Of a DNA stretch of 19,879 nucleotides, positions 1 to 5,062 are shown piece by piece. The stretch spans positions 1 to 19,879 of the forward strand of contig FR880122.1 of NCBI GenBank assembly GCA_000435195.1, read 5' to 3'. Below the pieces are notes generated by a model. The model was not told where the DNA came from, did no database searches, and was given only the letters and a program-made list of their open reading frames with translations. Made by a program: the position numbers and the translations under genes. Every line of letters starts with the position of its first letter. Position 1 is the stretch's first letter. Source of the stretch: Clostridium sp. CAG:169 (GTDB taxonomy: Bacteria; Bacillota; Clostridia; Oscillospirales; Ruminococcaceae).

Positions 1-128
1 TCAAATTTGAAGTTGTCCGGCCAATCAGCCTTGTCATTGGATCCGCTGTTGTAGGAAATAGCAAAAGCGTTAGCGCCCATGCCAAGTACCATAGCAGAAG
101 CCAGTGCTACGGAAAGTACTTTTTTCAT
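1..128 (-). CDS. Secreted protein, N-terminal fragment (cut by window edge)
   Basis: Only the first 42 codons lie in the window; the gene continues past position 1. The product starts MKKVLSVALASAMVLGMG and has the layout of a Sec signal peptide: two lysines, a hydrophobic core of about 16 residues, and a likely cleavage after NAFA (around residue 28). The mature part begins ISYNSGSNDKADWPD. The start is well supported because AGGAGGAAG precedes the ATG by 6 bases. A promoter and a structured leader of about 100 nt lie upstream. Signal peptides of this style are common on abundant surface proteins of Clostridia, including S-layer-type proteins, but no domain is visible here and the function is unknown. 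Secretion is well supported; identity is not. Confidence 0.8.
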   Translation of the reverse strand, partial: MKKVLSVALASAMVLGMGANAFAISYNSGSNDKADWPDNFKF

Positions 129-156
129 AGTCTTTCTTCCTCCTAAAATAAAATTA

Positions 157-229
157 GGTTGAATATTTATTCAAATTCAACCCTTGTGTTTTTCGACGTC
201 CGCGGGTGCTCCACACACCCGCTTTCGTC
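157..229 (-). promoter_or_regulatory. Structured 5' leader with two hairpins
   Basis: The leader of the secreted-protein gene can fold into two hairpins. The first (195-229) has a 7-bp stem gcgggtg/cacccgc with a 7-nt loop, extended after a symmetric 3x3 internal loop by gacg/cgtc. It sits at the very 5' end of the predicted transcript. The second (157-182) has the perfect 8-bp stem ggttgaat/attcaacc with a 10-nt loop. Neither is followed by a uridine run, so they do not look like terminators. Messenger stabilisation or a protein-binding site is an inference. Confidence 0.45.
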
Positions 230-236
230 TGCTATT

Positions 237-265
237 ATTCTATCTCAAATCGGTAAAGGCTGCAA
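237..265 (-). promoter_or_regulatory. Sigma-A promoter of the secreted-protein gene
   Basis: Read on the minus strand, TTGCAG (260-265) and TAGAAT (237-242) are separated by exactly 17 bases. The -10 matches consensus at 5 of 6 positions and the -35 at 3 of 6. Transcription would begin near 230, leaving a leader of about 100 nt. Confidence 0.55.
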
Positions 266-515
266 TACAGTTTAGTCAACACTTCTCTGTAATTTTGTCG
301 CACTTCTCAATATTTTTTACATTTTGATTAAAAAAACGGCTCTTTTTCCCCTATCACTCGGGATTTTTGCAGGTAAATATTGCATTTCGGTTACAAGTCG
401 CTCTTTTTGTATTTTCTTGCGTGCGTTTTTATATTTCCCGTTTTACTAATATACATTTTCTTCCTTTTTTGTCTTTTATTGTTCTTTTTCCGCTATCTCT
501 ATATGAATAAAACAC

Positions 516-547
516 ACTCTAAAAAGAATAATTATACATTTTAGAGT
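516..547. repeat. 9-bp perfect inverted repeat
   Basis: actctaaaa (516-524) and ttttagagt (539-547) are perfect inverted copies separated by 14 AT-rich bases. It partly overlaps the U-tract of the tetR terminator. It could be an operator or a weak hairpin; the sequence does not decide. Confidence 0.5.
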
Positions 548-578
548 AAAAATAAACGCAGACCTTTTTTTCGTCTGC
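547..578 (-). terminator. Intrinsic terminator of the TetR gene
   Basis: On the minus strand gcagac/gtctgc (6-bp stem, 9-nt A-rich loop) is followed by GTTTATTTTTA. It lies 34 bases past the tetR stop. The stem is short, so efficiency is uncertain. Confidence 0.5.
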
Positions 579-611
579 TTCCCCACTGCTGTCACTCTAT
601 TGTATGAAATC

Positions 612-1196
612 TTATCGGCTCATCGCGGTCGGGCTTTGGCTGCCCATCATCCGCTCCATGATGCGTGCCATCTCGCCGGGCGCCATCCGCATTCCGTCCT
701 CAATCCAGCTGACCAGCATCTCCCGCAGTCCCGCTGCACAAAACCGGCTGCCGTACTTAAGCTGCTCTCCAAACAGCTGCGCTCCTAAACACCGCTCGCT
801 GATGCCTGCACACAACTCTTCCATCAGCCACGGTGCACCGTGCTCGCTTGCCAGCATCTTGGCAATCTCGCGGTTGTCCTCCAGATATTCCAGCACCCGA
901 ACCAGCAGCGGATAAGGTCCCTGCTCCAGTCTGCTTTGCGGCACGCTGCTCAAGATTTCGGTCAGCTGCTCGGCAATCTCCCGCTCGGTCTGCACCTTCA
1001 AATCCATCGCGTCCGCATAGTGGTGGTAAAAGGTGCCGCGGTGTACGTCCGCCTCGTCGGTCAGCTCTTTGATGGTGATTTCCCCGATGCTCTTTTTGCT
1101 CAACAGTCGAATCAGCGCCTCCTGCAACGCTTTTTTGCTTTTGCGGATGCGTCTGTCCTCGCCTCGTTCTTCATATAAATTTCCGTTCATAAACAT
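612..1196 (-). CDS. TetR/AcrR-family transcriptional regulator, DhaS-like
   Basis: The 194-residue product has an N-terminal TetR-type DNA-binding domain (about residues 17-65): SKKALQEALIRLLSKKSI, then ITIKELTDEADVHRGTFYHHY, which is the helix-turn-helix with its GTFYHHY recognition helix. The remaining 125 residues are an alpha-helical ligand/dimerisation region, resembling the DhaS-like subgroup of Clostridia and Bacilli. No dihydroxyacetone kinase genes are nearby, so the DhaS likeness says nothing about target. Two in-frame ATGs compete: GGAGG (1201-1205) is 4 bases from the ATG at 1196 and 10 bases from the ATG at 1190, so the true product may be 192 residues. The gene has its own exact-consensus promoter and repeated TGAACA motifs in its leader, suggesting autoregulation (inference). 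Regulated genes are unknown; the truncated secreted-protein gene downstream and the divergent ypeB are the neighbours. Confidence 0.88.
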   Translation of the reverse strand: MFMNGNLYEERGEDRRIRKSKKALQEALIRLLSKKSIGEITIKELTDEADVHRGTFYHHYADAMDLKVQTEREIAEQLTEILSSVPQSRLEQGPYPLLVRVLEYLEDNREIAKMLASEHGAPWLMEELCAGISERCLGAQLFGEQLKYGSRFCAAGLREMLVSWIEDGMRMAPGEMARIMERMMGSQSPTAMSR

Positions 1197-1215
1197 TTAT
1201 CCTCCGTTTTGTCTA

Positions 1216-1249
1216 ATATTGTTCAGTTTAACGGGATTATGTTCAATAT
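1216..1249. promoter_or_regulatory. Possible TetR operator in the tetR leader
   Basis: tgttca occurs at 1220-1225 and again at 1240-1245, exactly 20 bp apart (two helical turns), inside an outer dyad atattg (1216-1221) / caatat (1244-1249). It lies between the promoter and the ribosome binding site. TetR proteins usually bind such symmetric sites and repress their own gene; binding here is inferred. Confidence 0.35.
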
Positions 1250-1282
1250 CACTAAAAACGCACGCATAAAATGTACAATTTT

Positions 1283-1311
1283 ATTATAAATGACTGGAGA
1301 ATGTTTGTCAA
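1283..1311 (-). promoter_or_regulatory. Exact-consensus sigma-A promoter of the TetR gene
   Basis: On the minus strand TTGACA (1306-1311) is followed after 17 bases by TATAAT (1283-1288), matching all 12 consensus positions. Transcription would begin near 1276, about 80 bases before the start codon. A promoter this strong is consistent with a gene kept in check by a repressor. Confidence 0.85.
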
Positions 1312-1350
1312 CCGCTTTTCACTTTCTTTCGATTTTTCGGCGGATTTCCT

Positions 1351-1380
1351 GTATATTCCGCTGTATTTCTGTTCACACTG
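1351..1380 (+). promoter_or_regulatory. Possible forespore (sigma-G type) promoter of ypeB
   Basis: No good sigma-A promoter precedes ypeB. GTATA (1351-1355) and CACACTG (1374-1380), separated by 18 bases, partly resemble the Bacillus sigma-G elements (GYATR and CATAMTA). ypeB is a forespore gene in Bacillus. The match is weak (5 of 7 at -10) and could be chance. Confidence 0.25.
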
Positions 1381-1417
1381 ATGAGGAAACGTTACTTTGA
1401 AAGGCAGGAAAGCTCCT

Positions 1418-2776
1418 ATGAATCAAAAAGATACCCCGGTCAGCCCACTTTACTACAAAATTCTCGTCACGCTGATGCTTGCCCTTTCCATCATCCTTGG
1501 CGTCTGGGCAGCATACAGCCACCTGAGTGCGCGCGCCTATCGCACCGCTTTGCAGAACACCTACTGCCGCGCCGCCGATTCTGCCGCCGACAATCTGGCA
1601 AACCTCTCCGACGACCTGGTCAAAGGGATGTACACCGGCAGCAGCCCGCAGCTTTCGCAGATTTGCGCCCGCCTGTGGAAGGAGTCCGCCGCTGCCAAAT
1701 CCTCCCTGTCCGCCCTGCCGCTGGAGTCCACCCTGTCTGCCACCAACAAATTTTTATCCCAGGCGGGCGACTATGCCATGTACCTCTCCCGCAAGACTGC
1801 CAATGGCTCGCCGCTCACCGAGGAGGAGCGCAGCAGCTTTGCCTCCCTGCGTGAATATGCCGACCGCCTGAGCGTCCAGCTGGACGACCTTGCCTGCTCG
1901 CTGCAAAACGGCAGCCTGACCATCGAGCAGCTGCAAGCGTCCGACAAAGACGCTTCTGCCTTTGCCGTCCACGCCGACGGCGACGACCGCCTGCGCCAGC
2001 TGGAGGACAGCTTCACCGGCTATCCCACCCTCATCTACGACGGACCCTTCTCCGACCACCTGCTGGAAAAAACGCCGCAGATGACCCGGGACAAACCCGC
2101 CATCACACCCGAGCAGGCAAAAGCCATCGCCTCCCGTGTGACCGACCGCCCTCTGCCGCAGCTGCGCCGGGAGGATTCTGTCCTACCCTGCTATGTGCTG
2201 CACGACGGCAAAAACAACTCGGTTGCCATCACCCGTCAGGGCGGCTTTCTGTGCTATCTGGTCACAGCCAAGCCCGAGGCGCTGACCGCCCGCCTTTCCT
2301 ACCAGCAGGCGGTGGACAAAGCCCAGCAGTTTTTGCAGGCGCAGGGCTACTCCTCGATGAAGGACACCTACTATGAAACCACCGACGGGGTGATGACCCT
2401 CAACTTTGCCTACCTCGACCCTGCCACCCAGACCATCTGCTACACCGACCTCATCAAGGTGGAGATTTCTTTGCAGGACGGCAGCATCCTCGGTCTGGAT
2501 GCCCGCGGCTATCTGGTCAACCACCACCAGCGGCAGCTGCCTTCCCCACAGCTTTCGCCCGAGCAGGCGCAGCAAATGCTCAGTCCTCTGCTGACGGTGG
2601 ACAGCGTGCGCCCTGCCCTCATCCCCACCTCCGGCAAAAACGAAGCGGCGGTGTACGAATTTTTCTGCACCTCCTCCACTGGCGACCGGGTGCTGTGCTA
2701 TATCAACACCGCCACCGGCGCCGAGGAACAGCTGTTGCTGCTGGTGCAAACTTCCAACGGCACCCTGACCAAATAA
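1418..2776 (+). CDS. ypeB: Spore germination protein YpeB
   Basis: The 452-residue product has the length of YpeB (about 450 in Bacillus). In Bacillus and Clostridium this protein is made in the forespore, localises to the inner membrane/cortex, and is needed to stabilise the cortex-lytic enzyme SleB. Residues 12-32 form one N-terminal membrane anchor, followed by an alpha-helical region and then the YpeB-typical motif YPTLIYDGPFSDHL (202-215). The C-terminal half holds repeated PepSY-like modules, beginning near ITPEQAKAIA (229), LSYQQAVDKAQQFL (293) and LSPEQAQQML (379). An upstream in-frame TTG at 1397 was rejected: the ATG at 1418 is preceded by an AGGAAAG-type site. The usual partner sleB is not adjacent; upstream is a divergent TetR gene. 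A strong terminator starts one base after the stop, so the gene is transcribed alone. Confidence 0.9.
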   Translation: MNQKDTPVSPLYYKILVTLMLALSIILGVWAAYSHLSARAYRTALQNTYCRAADSAADNLANLSDDLVKGMYTGSSPQLSQICARLWKESAAAKSSLSALPLESTLSATNKFLSQAGDYAMYLSRKTANGSPLTEEERSSFASLREYADRLSVQLDDLACSLQNGSLTIEQLQASDKDASAFAVHADGDDRLRQLEDSFTGYPTLIYDGPFSDHLLEKTPQMTRDKPAITPEQAKAIASRVTDRPLPQLRREDSVLPCYVLHDGKNNSVAITRQGGFLCYLVTAKPEALTARLSYQQAVDKAQQFLQAQGYSSMKDTYYETTDGVMTLNFAYLDPATQTICYTDLIKVEISLQDGSILGLDARGYLVNHHQRQLPSPQLSPEQAQQMLSPLLTVDSVRPALIPTSGKNEAAVYEFFCTSSTGDRVLCYINTATGAEEQLLLLVQTSNGTLTK

Positions 2777-2815
2777 ACAAAACGCCCTCTGCCAAATTGG
2801 CAGAGGGCGTTTTGT
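2777..2815. terminator. Strong intrinsic terminator after ypeB
   Basis: A perfect 17-bp stem (2777-2793 with 2799-2815) closes a 5-nt loop. The right arm ends in GTTTTGT and the left arm begins ACAAAAC, so it can act on either strand. It terminates ypeB and could also end a minus-strand RNA coming from the promoter at 2974-3002. Confidence 0.9.
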
Positions 2816-2846
2816 TCTTTGCAGAAAAATCCCCTTTCTGCAAAGA
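2816..2846. repeat. 12-bp perfect inverted repeat next to the ypeB terminator
   Basis: tctttgcagaaa (2816-2827) and tttctgcaaaga (2835-2846) form a perfect 12-bp stem with a 7-nt loop. It directly abuts the ypeB terminator. No real uridine run follows on either strand, so it is more likely an RNA structural element than a second terminator. Confidence 0.6.
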
Positions 2847-2973
2847 TATTTTGGAAGGATTATGTTGATTGTAGAAGATGTCTTAGATAAAAAGAGCGGT
2901 TCCGCTTTTTGCAGGAATGAAAGTTTTTTTCGCACAAGGTGCAGATTCCGTTTCCTATAAATTTCTTGTTTCT

Positions 2974-3002
2974 ATTATACACCTGCGTTTTCCCTTTGTC
3001 AA
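2974..3002 (-). promoter_or_regulatory. Exact-consensus sigma-A promoter with no gene behind it
   Basis: On the minus strand TTGACA (2997-3002), 17 bases, then TATAAT (2974-2979): all 12 positions match. It points away from rqcH and toward the 3' end of ypeB, where no minus-strand gene exists. Confidence 0.75.
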
Positions 3003-3127
3003 TGCGACTTATTTTTCCGGTGTCGGGGCATTTTTTCTGTTTTCTTTGCCTAAAATGCAGGAAATACTTTACAAATTTTCATTTCTTTGCAAATCCCCAT
3101 TCTTTTATCGCCTTCCTGCCCATTTTG

Positions 3128-3136
3128 TGGTATAAT
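3128..3136 (+). promoter_or_regulatory. Extended -10 promoter of rqcH
   Basis: TGG directly precedes TATAAT, giving the extended -10 form TGnTATAAT. No good -35 hexamer lies 16-18 bases upstream, which is typical for this promoter class. The start would be near 3143, giving a leader of about 87 nt. Confidence 0.6.
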
Positions 3137-3229
3137 GTTGTATCGTAACCGATAACTTCATCTGAAACTTTATCAAATTTGTGCTAAGACAAAATTTTTT
3201 CACCCGCCCCTTTTGAAAGGAGGATTTCC

Positions 3230-5011
3230 ATGGCATTGGATGGTACCCTGCTGCGCCAGATCCGCCACGAGCTGGAAGGTGTGCTGATCGGCGCGCGCAT
3301 TGATAAAATACACCAAATCTCCCGCGAGGAGATGATCTTCATCCTGCGCCTGCCGCAGCCCACCGCAGACGGCGCGCGCAGCGTCAAGCTGTATCTTTCT
3401 GCCGGAGCGGACAGCCCGCGGCTGCACCTGACCGGCGCATCCTTTGAAAACCCGAAGGCTCCGCCGATGTTCTGTATGCTGATGCGCAAATATCTGGGCA
3501 GCGCCAAGCTGCTGCGCTTAGAGCAGATTGGGCTGGACCGCATCCTGCACCTGATTTTTGAAACCCGCAACGAGATGGGTGACCTGATTGAACTGACCGT
3601 CGCGGTCGAAATCATGGGCAGACATTCCAACATCATCCTCATCGGCGAGGACGGCAGGGTCATCGACTCAATCAAACGCATCGACGACACCATGTCCTCG
3701 GTGCGCCCGATTTTACCCGGTGTCCGCTACACCCTGCCGCCTGCGCAGGACAAGCTGGATTTGATCGACTGCACCCCACAGCAGGTCGAAGAGCGGCTGC
3801 GTCAGGGCAAGGACACCCCGCTTTCCAAAGCGCTGCTGGCTGCGGTGCAGGGCGTGTCCCCCATCGTCTGCCGCGAGATTGCAAACTACGTCTTTACCGG
3901 CGACGACCGGGTCATCTCCGAGATGACCTCCGACCACTTCGACCGCCTGCGCTTCTTTCTGGCGCGAGTGATTGAGATGGCAAAAAATTACACCGGCACC
4001 CCCACCAGCGTCATCGACTCCCGCAAAAAGCCGGTGGATTTTTCCTTCATGGACATCCACCAGTACGGCGGCATGATGTTCACCCGAACCTACTCGACCT
4101 ACAGCCAGCTGCTCGACGACTTCTACACCCAGCGGGACAGCATCCAGCGGATGCGCCACCGCAGCGCCGACCTGCTCAAAATTCTGGCGAACACCTCCGA
4201 CCGCATCGCCCGCAAGCTTGCGTTGCAGCACAAGGAGCTGGAGGACTGCGCCGACCGTGAACGCTGGAAGATGTACGGGGACCTCATCAGCGCCAACCTC
4301 TACTCCATCCAAAAGGGCGACCGCGCAGCGACGGTGGTCAACTTCTATGACGAGCAGCAAGCCGAAATCACCATCCCGCTGGACCCGCGCAAAACGCCGT
4401 CCCAAAATGCGCAGAAATACTACGGCGAATACCGCAAGGCAGACACCGCTGAGAAAAAGCTGCGCCAGCTGATTGAGGAAGGTCAGCAGGAAGCCGAATA
4501 CATCGACTCGGTCTTTGATGCGCTCACCCGCGCCCAGACCAACGACGAACTTTCCGCCATCCGCAGCGAGCTGGTGGAACAGGGTTATCTGCGCCGCAAG
4601 GGACCTTCCACCAAAAAAGGCAAGGAAGCCCGCCTTGCACCCAAGCGCTACCTATCCGACGACGGCTTCACCATTCTGGTCGGACGCAACAACCTGCAAA
4701 ACGACCAGCTCACCCTCAAGGAAGCCCATGGTCGGGATATGTGGTTCCACACCAAAAACATCCCCGGCTCCCATACGGTGGTGCTCAGCGAAGGCAGGGA
4801 GATTCCCGACAGCACCCTGCATCAAGCAGCCATTCTGGCAGCAGCCAACTCCAAAGCCGCCGACTCCGCACAGGTGCCGGTCGACTACACCCTTATTAAA
4901 AATGTCAAAAAGCCGCGCGGTGCAAAGCCCGGCATGGTCATCTATGTCAGCTATCAGACCGCCTATGTCACACCCGACCTAGAGCTGGAAAAGCGCCTGC
5001 TGGTGGAATAG
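3230..5011 (+). CDS. rqcH: Rqc2/NFACT protein RqcH (ribosome quality control, alanine-tail synthesis)
   Basis: The 593-residue product is full length for the NFACT family (RqcH, formerly fibronectin-binding protein FbpA). RqcH binds stalled 50S subunits carrying peptidyl-tRNA and recruits tRNA-Ala to add C-terminal alanine tails that mark nascent chains for proteolysis. The N-terminal NFACT-N domain starts MALDGTLLRQIRHELEG and holds the family DR pair in GLDRILHLIFETRNEMGD (Asp103-Arg104). A helical, coiled-coil middle spans roughly 275-450. The C-terminal NFACT-R domain contains GRNNLQNDQLT and GRDMWFHTKNIPGSH, then NVKKPRGAKPGMVIY. AAAGGAGG sits 6 bases before the ATG, so the start is firm. 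It is a single-gene unit with its own promoter and terminator. No truncation or odd residue was seen. The older adhesion role is secondary. Confidence 0.95.
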   Translation: MALDGTLLRQIRHELEGVLIGARIDKIHQISREEMIFILRLPQPTADGARSVKLYLSAGADSPRLHLTGASFENPKAPPMFCMLMRKYLGSAKLLRLEQIGLDRILHLIFETRNEMGDLIELTVAVEIMGRHSNIILIGEDGRVIDSIKRIDDTMSSVRPILPGVRYTLPPAQDKLDLIDCTPQQVEERLRQGKDTPLSKALLAAVQGVSPIVCREIANYVFTGDDRVISEMTSDHFDRLRFFLARVIEMAKNYTGTPTSVIDSRKKPVDFSFMDIHQYGGMMFTRTYSTYSQLLDDFYTQRDSIQRMRHRSADLLKILANTSDRIARKLALQHKELEDCADRERWKMYGDLISANLYSIQKGDRAATVVNFYDEQQAEITIPLDPRKTPSQNAQKYYGEYRKADTAEKKLRQLIEEGQQEAEYIDSVFDALTRAQTNDELSAIRSELVEQGYLRRKGPSTKKGKEARLAPKRYLSDDGFTILVGRNNLQNDQLTLKEAHGRDMWFHTKNIPGSHTVVLSEGREIPDSTLHQAAILAAANSKAADSAQVPVDYTLIKNVKKPRGAKPGMVIYVSYQTAYVTPDLELEKRLLVE

Positions 5012-5022
5012 CAAATCAAACC

Positions 5023-5056
5023 AAAAAGGGAACCGATTGCTCGGTTCCCTTTTTTT
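5023..5056. terminator. Bidirectional terminator between rqcH and the beta-helix gene
   Basis: A perfect 14-bp stem (5023-5036 with 5041-5054) closes a 4-nt loop and is followed by TTTTATTT on the plus strand. Its left arm starts with AAAAA, giving uridines on the minus strand too. It separates two converging genes whose stops are 51 bases apart. Confidence 0.9.
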
Positions 5057-5062
5057 ATTTAC

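Larger units (their letters stand above)
129..611. other. Gene-free AT-rich gap of 483 bp
   Basis: This gap lies between the secreted-protein gene and the TetR gene, both on the minus strand. It holds the promoter and leader hairpins of the former, the terminator of the latter, and one 9-bp perfect inverted repeat at 516-547. Nothing recognisable was seen in about 300-510, which is strongly T-rich on the plus strand and has no credible reading frame. Confidence 0.7.
2777..2967 (-). ncRNA. Candidate small RNA antisense to the gap between ypeB and rqcH
   Basis: An exact-consensus promoter on the minus strand would start an RNA near 2967. Downstream there is no credible reading frame with a ribosome binding site. 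The RNA would contain GCAC/GTGC and GGAAT/ATTCC pairings, an AAAAAGCGG..CCGCTCTTTTT hairpin at 2889-2910 that could end an ~80-nt form, the 12-bp hairpin at 2816-2846, and finally the 17-bp terminator for an ~190-nt form. I compared it by eye with 6S, SRP, RNase P and tmRNA signatures and did not recognise any of them. The promoter is well supported; the RNA itself is an inference. Confidence 0.4.
2777..3229. other. Gene-free gap of 453 bp
   Basis: The gap between ypeB and rqcH holds the ypeB terminator, a second hairpin, a candidate minus-strand small RNA with its promoter, and the rqcH promoter. The stretch 3010-3120 is pyrimidine-rich on the plus strand and shows nothing else. Confidence 0.7.

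Noticed and set aside
2183..2935. 250-codon minus-strand frame antisense to ypeB, starting GTG behind the exact promoter at 2974-3002
   Set aside because: No ribosome binding site, crosses two hairpins, and its composition (runs of Q, V, G, H) is that of an antisense shadow of ypeB.
2862..2960. Plus-strand 32-codon frame MLIVEDVLDKKSGSAF... after ypeB with GGAAGG in front
   Set aside because: The site is only 3 bases from the ATG, no promoter precedes it behind the strong ypeB terminator, and the frame runs through hairpin sequence; the peptide resembles nothing known to me.
3141..3154. tatcg/cgata dyad in the rqcH leader
   Set aside because: Only 5 bp with a 4-bp spacer; too short to separate from chance.
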